Positions 17,109 to 25,366 of a stretch of DNA of 43,452 bases are shown here, in pieces. The notes beneath the pieces were generated by a model that saw only the letters and a program-made list of their open reading frames with translations, did no database searches and had not been told where the DNA came from. Origin of the DNA: SAR324 cluster bacterium (lineage in GTDB: Bacteria > SAR324 > XYD2-FULL-50-16). Numbering within the stretch: the first letter of the stretch is position 1; the number at the start of each line of letters is the position of its first letter. The stretch is taken from assembly GCA_028282885.1 (NCBI GenBank), contig JANQGX010000085.1, positions 1 through 43,452 on the forward strand. Reading direction: 5' to 3'. The position numbers were made by a program, and so were the translations under genes.

Positions 17109-17468
17109 ATGGTTTAATTTACGCCTCAAACCCTGCCATCCGACAATGAGGTGTCATCGTCTGATTTTCGGAATCTCGACCCGATTCAATGGCAATCTAC
17201 AATGACGCTGAATGGCCGGATATACAGCCGGAAATGAATTTTATCCTGGAAAGTTTTATCCAACTGGATGCCTGACAGAGTTTTGATTGGGTCTGTGCCA
17301 ATCAGTATCGATATTATCTCTGACAAGAAAGGGCTATTGTAATGGCGACCGGATAGTTGGAGACAACCTACTATAATCCATCACGGGAGGAAGAGCCTGC
17401 TTTCTCCCTGCCGACTCTCTCCAGTTTGTAGACCTGAATTATTGTCCGATTCTTATAGTATTTTCTCA
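17109..17468. other. Intergenic region before galT
   Basis: About 360 bp with no supported CDS, RNA gene or strong terminator. It separates the permease unit from the gal promoter. Confidence 0.4.
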
Positions 17469-17513
17469 TTGACATAGCTGTGCTGCATTTGAGCAAAATG
17501 TACACGTGTACAT
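17469..17513 (+). promoter_or_regulatory. gal promoter with LacI/GalR-type operator
   Basis: TTGACA at 17469-17474 is the -35; the best -10 is the weak CAAAAT (17494-17499, 19-bp spacer). A perfect 16-bp palindrome ATGTACACGTGTACAT at 17498-17513 with a central CG overlaps and follows the -10, the usual architecture for LacI-family repressors. It ends 24 bp before the galT start. The LacI-type gene at the end of the operon is the probable cognate regulator. Confidence 0.72.
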
Positions 17514-17537
17514 ATCAAATTAAAAAAGGTCATCATA

Positions 17538-18581
17538 ATGTCACCACTATCCATATCCGACCATCCCCATCGCCGGTTGAATCCTTTGACCGGTGAATGG
17601 GTATTAAACTCCCCGCATCGAACCAAGAGACCCTGGCAGGGCAAAGAAGAGAGTGCAGCATTGGCTGAGCTGCCAAGGTATGACAGGGATTGTTATCTCT
17701 GTCCCGGCAATAAGAGGGCTAATGGAGAGATCAATCCGGATTACCGGAACACTTTTGTATTTGAGAATGATTTTTCAGCGTTGCTGGATGAGTCATACGA
17801 AATACCGCAAAACAGTCATCCCTTGCTGCGGATTGCGGCACCTCGCGGTCTCTGTCGTGTGGTCTGTTTTTCACCCAGGCATGATTTAACCCTCCCCGAA
17901 CTGGAGACAGATGAGATCAGGCAGGTCATTGATATCTGGGCAGATCAGGTTGAGGAGTTGAAGCAACAGTTTCAATGGGTTCAGGTATTTGAGAACAAGG
18001 GGGCCTTGATGGGCTGTTCGAATCCGCACCCTCACTGTCAAATCTGGGCAATCGATACCATACCGAACGAACCTGCAAAGGAGCACAGGTCACTGAAAGC
18101 GTATCAACAGCAGAACAATTCCAACCTGTTGATTGACTATCAGCGATTGGAATCGGAAAAAGGCGAGCGCACCATCATCGAGAATGAGCACTGGCTGGCT
18201 GTTGTCCCTTTCTGGGCTATCTGGCCGTTTGAATCACTGATCCTTCCCAAACGCCATGTCAGGGACTTGCCTGAACTGAACTCTGTAGAACGTTTATCAC
18301 TGGCCGGATTTATGAAAAGGCTGCTGACCCGGTACGACAACCTGTTTAACACGCATTTTCCATATTCCCTGGGATGGCATGGTGCACCGGGTATGGATGA
18401 AAACGGGGATCACTGGCTGCTTCATGCCCATATATACCCACCGTTGTTACGTTCTGCAACGATCAGGAAGTTCATGGTTGGATTTGAAACCATGGCGGAA
18501 CCTCAACGCGATTTGACGCCTGAGCAGGCGGCTGAGAGATTGAGGTTGTTGTCCGAGATTCATTTCAAGCAGAAAACCTAA
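17538..18581 (+). CDS. galT: Galactose-1-phosphate uridylyltransferase
   Basis: The 347-residue protein follows class I GalT numbering almost exactly: zinc ligands Cys52 and Cys55 (CYLCPG), His115 (SPRHD), and catalytic His164-Pro-His166 (SNPHPHCQIWA), where His166 forms the uridylyl-enzyme intermediate. It transfers UMP from UDP-glucose to galactose-1-phosphate in the cytoplasm (Leloir pathway). The usual HGQ after the catalytic His is HCQ here, a mild substitution. First gene of galT-galK-regulator; galK starts 13 bp later. No galE or galM is visible, so the epimerase must be elsewhere. Confidence 0.97.
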   Translation: MSPLSISDHPHRRLNPLTGEWVLNSPHRTKRPWQGKEESAALAELPRYDRDCYLCPGNKRANGEINPDYRNTFVFENDFSALLDESYEIPQNSHPLLRIAAPRGLCRVVCFSPRHDLTLPELETDEIRQVIDIWADQVEELKQQFQWVQVFENKGALMGCSNPHPHCQIWAIDTIPNEPAKEHRSLKAYQQQNNSNLLIDYQRLESEKGERTIIENEHWLAVVPFWAIWPFESLILPKRHVRDLPELNSVERLSLAGFMKRLLTRYDNLFNTHFPYSLGWHGAPGMDENGDHWLLHAHIYPPLLRSATIRKFMVGFETMAEPQRDLTPEQAAERLRLLSEIHFKQKT

Positions 18582-18594
18582 AGAAGAGTCAGCT

Positions 18595-19734
18595 ATGAAA
18601 TCATCTGCTACCGACCTGTTCAGAAAAACGTACGATGAAACTCCTCAACTGTTAATCAGAAGCCCTGGGAGGGTTAATCTCATCGGTGAGCATACCGATT
18701 ATAACGATGGCTTTATTTTCCCGCTGGCCATTGATTATGCCATCTGGCTGGCCCTGTCTCCGACAGGGGATAAGAAAGTGTCACTACTGGCGGGAGATCT
18801 GAATGATTCGGCGTCGTTCTCACTCGAATCCTTGATCAATACCAAATCCGGTTGGATTGAATATGTCAAGGGGGTGGCCTCTACACTGCAGAATCATGGC
18901 TATGTTTTGTCGGGCTGGAAGGGATGTATTTTATCAAATCTTCCCATCGGTTCCAGTCTTTCATCATCAGCCGCACTTGAAATGGCGGTGGTAAAGGCTT
19001 TCTCCGAGGTATCAGGATTTGCCATGTCACCCGAAAGGATGGCTATGATCGGTCGAACGGCTGAGAATGAATGGGTGGGAATGAACTGCGGAATTATGGA
19101 TCAGTTGGCTTCGGCCTGCGGAATTTCTGGTCACGCACTCTTTATCGATTGTCGGTCCATCGAGCTCGAAGCCGTGCCATTGCCTGGTGATGCCGTAATA
19201 GCCGTGCTTGATACTTCGACACGCAGAAAGCTGGTGGAATCGGAATACAATATCAGACGGGAACAGTGTGAGACTGCTGCCAGGTATTTCAATATTCCCG
19301 CTTTGCGTGATCTTGAGATGGAAAGGCTGCAGGCGGATATCAAAAGTCTGGATGATCGGGTGGGGAGAAGAGCGCTGCACATTGTTTCGGAAAATGACCG
19401 GGTACTGTCCACTGTCCAATCACTTAAAGAGAATGACATACCACGGGTTGGGGAGTTGATGTACGAGAGTCACGTCAGCCTCAGGGATCTCTACGAGGTC
19501 TCCAGTACGGAGCTGAACCATATTGTTGAATCCGCCATGGAAAGCGTTGGATGCTATGGTGCCCGAATGACCGGCGCCGGATTCGGCGGATGTGGCGTGG
19601 CCCTGGTGGAAAAGGATTGTGCATCGTCGTTCAGCGAAGAAGTGATCAGTAGATACAAGGCGAAATCCGGATTGGATGCCGAGATTTTTGTAACCCCGGC
19701 AACAGCCGGAACTGAATTGATTGGTCTGGATTAG
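18595..19734 (+). CDS. galK: Galactokinase
   Basis: 379 residues with all three GHMP-kinase motifs: the galactokinase signature GRVNLIGEHTDYNDGF (residues 25-40), the ATP-binding LPIGSSLSSSAALEM (116-130) and the C-terminal GARMTGAGFGGCGVALV. The signature Arg and the catalytic-region Glu and Asp are present. It phosphorylates alpha-D-galactose at C1 using ATP, feeding GalT. It follows galT by 13 bp and is followed by the LacI-type gene 92 bp later on the same strand. Length equals that of E. coli GalK-type enzymes. Confidence 0.97.
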   Translation: MKSSATDLFRKTYDETPQLLIRSPGRVNLIGEHTDYNDGFIFPLAIDYAIWLALSPTGDKKVSLLAGDLNDSASFSLESLINTKSGWIEYVKGVASTLQNHGYVLSGWKGCILSNLPIGSSLSSSAALEMAVVKAFSEVSGFAMSPERMAMIGRTAENEWVGMNCGIMDQLASACGISGHALFIDCRSIELEAVPLPGDAVIAVLDTSTRRKLVESEYNIRREQCETAARYFNIPALRDLEMERLQADIKSLDDRVGRRALHIVSENDRVLSTVQSLKENDIPRVGELMYESHVSLRDLYEVSSTELNHIVESAMESVGCYGARMTGAGFGGCGVALVEKDCASSFSEEVISRYKAKSGLDAEIFVTPATAGTELIGLD

Positions 19735-19826
19735 AGTATCATGGTTTGGGATCTGCTTTTGTGCTTGGCAGGCGTTGGATAAGTCAGTTTCATATTATCG
19801 GCAAAGGTTGTTGGCAGGTATTGGAC

Positions 19827-20834
19827 ATGTCGGAAAAACCAAACAGGAAACAGGTTGCACAGGCTGCCGGTGTCAGTGAAGCGACAGTTTCCAGGGTGTT
19901 TAACAACCCGGAATCGGTCAGCGCTGACAAGATTAAAAGGGTCACCGAAGCCGCCCGGAGACTGAGATATACACCAAACAAATATGCCAGCGCCTTGAGA
20001 CGAAAAGGTAGTGGCGTCATCCTGTTCCTGGAGAATGAAAACGATACCCGCCATTATCGCTGGACCCGTATCCGGCATTATAACGCTTTTTATGCTGAAA
20101 TCATTCGTGCCCTGTCCAGAGAAGCCGACCAATCCATGTTTCACCTGAGGCTGGCTTCAGTGTCTTCTCCGGAGGAGATTCTGGACCTCGAACAATCAGA
20201 AGTGTGTGATGGGATTATCGGGTTCAATTTTGAGGACGAGCGGTCGGTTGAACCGTTTCAAAAAATAAGTATTCCCTATGTCTGCTGCCATCATACGGAA
20301 ACCTTTAAGGGGATCAACAGGGTCAGCACAGACAACTTTGATGGGGGATTCCAGCAGGCTTCTCTTTTAAGAGATCGCGGATATCAGGCACCTGTTTATG
20401 TTACCGGTGCCCTGGATGAGACCATCGCACATAAACGGCGACTCAACGGGTTTTTGTCGGGATTTCCGAAAGACCAAATCCGGGTTATCCAAACCGATCC
20501 GTCTTTTGCAGGCGGTTTATCCATAGCCGAAAGCTTGATTCCTGAGATAATAAACGGCAGGATCGACTCCATTGGGGTGGTTAACGATCTGACTGCAGTG
20601 GGAATCGTCCAGAAGCTGCTGGCTAACGGCATAGGCATTCCGGATCAAATCGGCATTGTGGGATATGACAACCTGCCGATCATTAGTGTGCAACCGGTTA
20701 ATCTAACCAGCATCGACCTTTCCCTACCTGAAGTTTACAGCACCGCCTTTCGTTCATTGCTCGATATGATCAGGCACAGACAACCCGTAGCCAAAGTGAT
20801 CCCGCCGATAGTAAAAGCGGGAGAATCCATTTAG
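19827..20834 (+). CDS. LacI/GalR-family transcriptional regulator, probable gal repressor
   Basis: The start is ATG 19827 with AGG 8 bases upstream; the frame can be read from a TTG at 19746, but the LacI headpiece begins right after the ATG. The 335-residue protein has the LacI helix-turn-helix (KQVAQAAGVSEATVSRVFNN), hinge (RLRYTPNKYASALRRK) and a sugar-binding type-I periplasmic-binding-like domain with the conserved DNFDGG and GIVGYDN signatures. The hinge helix with Ala (KYASAL) is the minor-groove element that prefers operators with a central CG, as in the palindrome upstream of galT. Likely ligand galactose or a derivative, by context. Confidence 0.9.
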   Translation: MSEKPNRKQVAQAAGVSEATVSRVFNNPESVSADKIKRVTEAARRLRYTPNKYASALRRKGSGVILFLENENDTRHYRWTRIRHYNAFYAEIIRALSREADQSMFHLRLASVSSPEEILDLEQSEVCDGIIGFNFEDERSVEPFQKISIPYVCCHHTETFKGINRVSTDNFDGGFQQASLLRDRGYQAPVYVTGALDETIAHKRRLNGFLSGFPKDQIRVIQTDPSFAGGLSIAESLIPEIINGRIDSIGVVNDLTAVGIVQKLLANGIGIPDQIGIVGYDNLPIISVQPVNLTSIDLSLPEVYSTAFRSLLDMIRHRQPVAKVIPPIVKAGESI

Positions 20835-20866
20835 CCCTTATCCAACATTTGGTTGCTGATATGACG

Positions 20867-21709
20867 CTATTGAGATGGAGATCGAATCTGATAGCAATGG
20901 GGAAGCGGGTGGTCGGGTTGGGTATCCAGTTGAAAACAGATTTCTCCATCCTTGTCGGTCCTCAATAGAATTCGACTGGTGCGGCTGAGGGCGGAGATGG
21001 TTTTTGAGGCCGGATAGCCACGGATATTGTCGGCATTGACAGAAATAACCGCAAAATCGGGAGAAAGTCGGTTTAAAAAATCCAAGTCCCCGGTATCACC
21101 AGCTCCATGATGTCCGGCAACCAGAATTCTAACGGGATTAATCATACCCGACTTCAGCAATGATTGCTCGACAACCCTGTCGGCATCTCCCATCAACAGT
21201 GCTTCAGTGTCAGCATACCTGACCCGGATTACCAGGGAATGCCGATTCAGGTTGGCGCTGGTGAACTGAAATGGCCAGAGAATCTCCAACCTGAAATCGT
21301 GCCAGTTGAGATGATCGCCACCCAGAATTCTTTTTTGCCGGGGATCCAGTTTCAAGGCGTCGTTAACCCAGCGGACAAGATCAGGTGCCACATCAGCAGG
21401 GAGTGGGTGGGCTGGGTGAAGGATCATGGCATCCGGAAAAGCCTCCCTTAATCTGAAGTATCCGCCCGCATGATCGGGGTGTAGGTGGGTTAAAATAAGA
21501 AAGGCGAGTCTCTCCACGCCATGAGTCTTCAGTCGCGAAAGAACCCTCAGGGCCATCCCGGGATGACCCGTATCGATCAGAATTCCCTCCGTATCGTGTT
21601 TGAGCAGAACCGCCTGACCCTCTCCAACATCCAGGATCACGATTCTTGAATCTGCCAAAAGGGTTGAGCAAAGCAGAAAGCTAATCAGTATTATCGCGAT
21701 GTGTTTCAT
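20867..21709 (-). CDS. ComEC-like metallo-beta-lactamase-fold hydrolase (secreted)
   Basis: Starting at ATG 21709 (GGAG 5 bases upstream) gives 280 residues with a signal peptide (residues 1-19). The metal-binding motif THLHPDHAGG (His75, His77, Asp79, His80) is intact, and VILDVGEGQAVLLKHD with LIDTGHPG matches the competence-type (ComEC C-terminal) branch of the family. Later GHHGAGDTG and FAVISVNADNIRGYP complete the fold. Stand-alone secreted members occur in many bacteria and some are nucleases or phosphodiesterases; substrate here is unknown. The first 29 bp overlap the end of the VanZ-like gene upstream, so they form one transcript. Confidence 0.85.
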   Translation of the reverse strand: MKHIAIILISFLLCSTLLADSRIVILDVGEGQAVLLKHDTEGILIDTGHPGMALRVLSRLKTHGVERLAFLILTHLHPDHAGGYFRLREAFPDAMILHPAHPLPADVAPDLVRWVNDALKLDPRQKRILGGDHLNWHDFRLEILWPFQFTSANLNRHSLVIRVRYADTEALLMGDADRVVEQSLLKSGMINPVRILVAGHHGAGDTGDLDFLNRLSPDFAVISVNADNIRGYPASKTISALSRTSRILLRTDKDGEICFQLDTQPDHPLPHCYQIRSPSQ

Positions 21710-22193
21710 GACGGCTCCATAAAAAATAGGCCAATAGAGATCCTGCGAGACAGGCAAACCAGTTGAATCCAACATCACGCCAATCACCTACCCTGTCCGG
21801 TAACCACCATTGCAGTATTTCGTCCAGCAGACCGGCAAGGAAACAAAGAGCTATTGCCTTTTGAGATCCCCAACTCCTCAGGGAGAGATATCCGAATAAC
21901 CCGAAAACAATGAAGTGAAGACGTTCCACCACGGTGGGAAGAAACAAAGGAATAACGATGAACACAAGAGAAGCCCAGATCGGGTGAATCCATTTCTGTC
22001 TTGGGAGGTTCCGGAGGACAAAAACAGCCAGTATTCCCAGCAATCCCGCGCTTATCGTCAGGAACACGGCAGCGAGTTGTTCACTGGATATCTCCTGTAT
22101 CACAGCTCGCTGCAGGGGCCTTCCAAAGATCGAAAGCAGGGGAATCACCGCAAGTGTTATAAACCAGGATAATTTGGTAACGATATCTTGCAT
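21681..22193 (-). CDS. VanZ-like membrane protein
   Basis: An ATG start at 22193 (170 residues) is preferred over a TTG at 22214, though neither has a good Shine-Dalgarno. About four or five membrane helices, with VanZ-family signatures ERLHFIVFGLFGYL and DEILQWWLPDRVGDWRDVGF followed by NWFACLAG, including the conserved Asp/Arg and Asp-x-x-x-N-x-x-G loop. VanZ proteins in other bacteria alter teicoplanin tolerance or have envelope roles, but most members, including short stand-alone ones like this, have no known function. It overlaps the downstream hydrolase gene by 29 bp. Confidence 0.82.
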   Translation of the reverse strand: MQDIVTKLSWFITLAVIPLLSIFGRPLQRAVIQEISSEQLAAVFLTISAGLLGILAVFVLRNLPRQKWIHPIWASLVFIVIPLFLPTVVERLHFIVFGLFGYLSLRSWGSQKAIALCFLAGLLDEILQWWLPDRVGDWRDVGFNWFACLAGSLLAYFLWSRHETHRDNTD

Positions 22194-22444
22194 TTGGTCG
22201 CTCAAGTGACTCAAATAAAAAGGGGTTTGATGTTCTCTCTGGTTATTATACCGGTCCTGATAAAGAATAGAAAGAGGCAGTACGGACCGACCATGGCGAT
22301 TAATCTTCCCTGTTTTTCCCTGGGATTCACATCCGACACCTGCTCCAGGTTTGTTCTCCTTAATCAGGACGAGCTCAATATCTGGCCTCTAATCGACGAA
22401 AAACACGGGGACTGGAGTCTGCATATTTTTTTATTAAAAAATTA

Positions 22445-22472
22445 TTGACATAAAACTTAAGATTATTAAAAT
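22445..22472 (+). promoter_or_regulatory. Promoter of the Lrp-led peptide-utilisation unit
   Basis: TTGACA (22445-22450) and TAAAAT (22467-22472) with a 16-bp spacer sit in a strongly AT-rich stretch that continues to the Lrp start, the type of DNA that Lrp/AsnC proteins often bind for autoregulation. The rest of the 320 bp between the VanZ-like and Lrp genes holds no supported gene. Confidence 0.6.
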
Positions 22473-22516
22473 TACACACATTGAATTTGCAATAAATAAA
22501 ATAAAAAGGCAAAGCA

Positions 22517-22996
22517 ATGAAAGAAGGGGAAATTGATAAACTGGACCGACAGTTGATTAAACTACTGTCCGAAGATGGCCGTATGCCCGCAAAGGATCTT
22601 GCCAGGCAATTGGATATTTCCGCTCCCACCGTTCAGTCCCGTCTCAAAGGATTGATCAGGAGGGGGGTATTGAAGGTTGCCGGCCTGGTCGACCCGTTTA
22701 AGCTGAAAAACGTCTTGGTGGCAATTATCGCCATACGTGTGGATGACGTGATTAAAATGCCCAGGATTATCGATCAACTGATGGAGTTCAAACAGGTTAG
22801 CTGGGCGATCGCCGTAACAGGGCGTTATGATATTTTTGCCGAGGTCATCGTGACGGAAGGAATCGAGTGGATGTTTAAATTTTATGCCGATGAAATGAGC
22901 AAGCTGGATGGCGTGGCCCATTCGGAATCTTTTATGGTAACCCAGACTCGCAGGAAATGGACCACCCTGCCACCGGATATTGCAGGCTGGCTCTAG
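22517..22996 (+). CDS. Lrp/AsnC-family transcriptional regulator
   Basis: A 159-residue protein of standard Lrp length. Residues 5-60 form the helix-turn-helix domain (DKLDRQLIKLLSEDGRMPAK, then DLARQLDISAPTVQSRLKGL), joined to a RAM ligand-binding domain (about 70-155) with GRYDIFAEVIV and the terminal ...VTQTRRKWT region. Lrp/AsnC regulators sense amino acids and assemble as octamers. It opens the D-amino-acid/peptide block and is 46 bp before the enolase-superfamily gene on the same strand; a sensor for an amino acid released from the imported peptides is likely. Confidence 0.93.
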   Translation: MKEGEIDKLDRQLIKLLSEDGRMPAKDLARQLDISAPTVQSRLKGLIRRGVLKVAGLVDPFKLKNVLVAIIAIRVDDVIKMPRIIDQLMEFKQVSWAIAVTGRYDIFAEVIVTEGIEWMFKFYADEMSKLDGVAHSESFMVTQTRRKWTTLPPDIAGWL

Positions 22997-23042
22997 CAAG
23001 AACTCGTACAGGTAAACGGAAAGTGGTGACTGGATATTGAAG

Positions 23043-24113
23043 ATGAAAATCAAACGAATTGACGTGTGGAAAGAGGATCTGCAACTGAAGCGTCCCTATA
23101 CCATTGCTTATGAGACAATCGATTCGGTCGAAAATCTGTTTGTCTCTCTTGAGACCGAGAATGGTGAAATCGGAGTTGGCGCCGGTTCTCCGGCAGAAGA
23201 CGTTACGGGAGAAAGCGTTGCAGCCTGTGAAGAGGCACTTAACACGAAACTGGAACCGATATTGAGAGGCGGGGATATTCGCTGTCTTCGAGCACTTTTG
23301 TATAAACTGGAAGAAGGTTTGGGAGATACACCCGCGGCTCTGGCAGCAGCAGACATCGCCCTGCACGATTTGGCCGGAAGATGTCTGGGTTTGCCTATTG
23401 TTGACCTTCTGGGCCGGCGACATGAAACCATGCAGACATCAATCACCATCGGTATAAAGCCAACGGAAGAGGAAACCCTTGAAGAGGCTGACGAATACTG
23501 GGGGCGAGGTTTCAGGGTGTTTAAGATTAAAACCGGGCACAGCGTTGAGGAGGATGTTGAAAGGCTGTCACGTATAAGAGAAAGATTCGGTCCCGCATTG
23601 ACCATCAGGGTGGATGCCAACCAGGGCTACAGTGTGGAGGATTTTCAATCCTTTCTCAGCCAGACCCGGGCAGTCGACCTGGAATTTGTCGAACAGCCAT
23701 TGAAGGCATCGGATCTTGCGGGAATGCGAAGGTTGGCGAATCCCATTCGCGCGCTTTCGGCGGCAGATGAGAGTCTGCTGACTCCTGCCGGAGCTGTGCC
23801 GTGTCTTTGTCCTCCCTTACCTTTCGGGGTTTTCAATATCAAATTGATGAAATGTGGAGGAATAGCCCCGGGGCTGGAGATCGCACGGTTGGCACATTTT
23901 ACAGGCATTGACCTGATGTGGGGATGTATGGACGAGAGTATCGTCAGTATTACTGCAGCCCTGCATGCAGCCTTTGCATCTCCTGCTACGAAATATCTGG
24001 ATCTGGACGGCAGTCTGGATCTGGCCAAAGACCTGGTGACAGGTGGCTTTGTGTTGAAAGACGGTTGGATGAGATTGACTGATCAACCGGGGCTGGGTGT
24101 TACCAGGATCTGA
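23043..24113 (+). CDS. Enolase-superfamily epimerase/racemase, DgcA or L-Ala-D/L-Glu epimerase type
   Basis: ATG 23043 is chosen over the TTG two codons earlier; 356 residues. Enolase-superfamily catalytic residues are in place: KIK (Lys161, Lys163), metal ligands Asp191 (VDANQGY), Glu217 (EQP) and Asp242 (AADES), the second acid/base Lys267 (IKLMKCGG) and the specificity motif DLDG (320-323) that defines dipeptide epimerases, where Asp contacts the dipeptide amino group. Known family members convert L-Ala-D-Glu to L-Ala-L-Glu in peptidoglycan recycling, or, as DgcA, racemise N-acetyl-D-glutamate. The DUF1611 gene immediately downstream (27 bp) is the usual DgcN partner, which favours D-glutamate use. 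Substrate not proven. Confidence 0.86.
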   Translation: MKIKRIDVWKEDLQLKRPYTIAYETIDSVENLFVSLETENGEIGVGAGSPAEDVTGESVAACEEALNTKLEPILRGGDIRCLRALLYKLEEGLGDTPAALAAADIALHDLAGRCLGLPIVDLLGRRHETMQTSITIGIKPTEEETLEEADEYWGRGFRVFKIKTGHSVEEDVERLSRIRERFGPALTIRVDANQGYSVEDFQSFLSQTRAVDLEFVEQPLKASDLAGMRRLANPIRALSAADESLLTPAGAVPCLCPPLPFGVFNIKLMKCGGIAPGLEIARLAHFTGIDLMWGCMDESIVSITAALHAAFASPATKYLDLDGSLDLAKDLVTGGFVLKDGWMRLTDQPGLGVTRI

Positions 24114-24140
24114 TTCTTATTGAGGTAAACTATAAATGCT

Positions 24141-25301
24141 ATGATGGAACGGACAACAAAAACCAGATCTGTGATCAACCAGACAACCGGAACCGCTGTT
24201 GTTTTAACCAACGGTAAGCTTGACAAGACCGACGCCAAAACGGCGCACGGATTGATCAGGGGGAGTGAACGGTTTGATGTGTTGGCAGTGATCGATGTAA
24301 ATAGTGCCGGTCGAGATGCCGGTGAGGTTCTGGACGGAATTCACAGGAGTATTCCGGTATTTGCGTCCATTGACGAATTTCTTGCCGTCAGTGACAAGAA
24401 ACCTGATTTCGCGCTTGTGGGTGTAGCGTTAAGCGGAGGAATAATCGACGAGGAGTGGCAGCAGTTGCTGATGGAGATTCTCAAACGGGGTATCTCGGTT
24501 GTCAATGGCCTGCATATGCCGGTGGGAGACCTTCCCGGCTTTTCAGAGATTGCCGAAACGCATAAAGCGGAAATCATCGATATCCGTCGTCCAAAACCTT
24601 TTATCGAACTCAGTCACTGGACCGGTGAGATTTTCGAGTTGAAAATCCCCCGCCTTTCAGTGCTGGGAACTGACTGTGCGATTGGCAAACGCACAACCTG
24701 CAGGATGATCATGGAGGCCTGTCGTGACGAGGGTATTCGCACCGAGATGATTTATACCGGGCAGACGGGTTGGTTTCAGGGAAACCGTCATGGTTTTATT
24801 CTGGACGCCACCCTGAACGACTTTGTTTGCGGTGAACTGGAAGCAGCCGTTGTCGAATGTGAGCAGGAGTCTTCCCCGGACCTGATTCTGATCGAAGGGC
24901 AATCGGCTTTAAGGAATCCGATTGGACCATGCGGGGCAGAAATCATCCTCTCGGCCAATGTCAAAGGCATTATACTGCAGCATGCGCCGTTCAGGACCGT
25001 GTTTGACGGTACAGAAGATTATGGATGTCTGGTGCCGAGCCTGGAGAGTGAAATCAGCTTTGTTGAAAAATACGGATCCCGCGTTATCGCGGTCACCTTG
25101 AACGGTCAGGGCGGTTCATCCGGAGACTTGAAAAACTATGCCAATGATATGCAGCAGAAACTGGGCATTCCTTTTTTAAGGCCTCTGGAAGATGAGATGT
25201 CCAAACTTGTACCGATTATTCGCAGCTTCATACGTGATCATGACCGGTACCCTTCCACCACCCTGCTGAAACCTCCCCGGATCAATGAGATGAAGGGGTG
25301 A
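24141..25301 (+). CDS. DUF1611 P-loop protein, DgcN (D-glutamate N-acetyltransferase) type
   Basis: 386 residues. The N-terminal half (about 15-165) is a Rossmann-like domain; the C-terminal half (about 168-375) is a P-loop domain with GTDCAIGKRT (residues 176-185) and ends with a Mg-binding type core (LILIEGQSALRNPIGPCG). This two-domain layout is DUF1611. Marine DgcN proteins of this family N-acetylate D-glutamate before racemisation by DgcA, and many are next to an enolase-superfamily gene as here. Older annotations as a GTP- or ATP-dependent ligase are also possible. The ATG at 24141 is preceded by a 3-codon out-of-frame frame (24136-24144) that overlaps it. Confidence 0.8.
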   Translation: MMERTTKTRSVINQTTGTAVVLTNGKLDKTDAKTAHGLIRGSERFDVLAVIDVNSAGRDAGEVLDGIHRSIPVFASIDEFLAVSDKKPDFALVGVALSGGIIDEEWQQLLMEILKRGISVVNGLHMPVGDLPGFSEIAETHKAEIIDIRRPKPFIELSHWTGEIFELKIPRLSVLGTDCAIGKRTTCRMIMEACRDEGIRTEMIYTGQTGWFQGNRHGFILDATLNDFVCGELEAAVVECEQESSPDLILIEGQSALRNPIGPCGAEIILSANVKGIILQHAPFRTVFDGTEDYGCLVPSLESEISFVEKYGSRVIAVTLNGQGGSSGDLKNYANDMQQKLGIPFLRPLEDEMSKLVPIIRSFIRDHDRYPSTTLLKPPRINEMKG

Positions 25302-25366
25302 ATCCGGTTGTATGATAAGACTGAATTGGCAGCAGGATTTAATCACTTTAAAAACGGAGATGAAAA

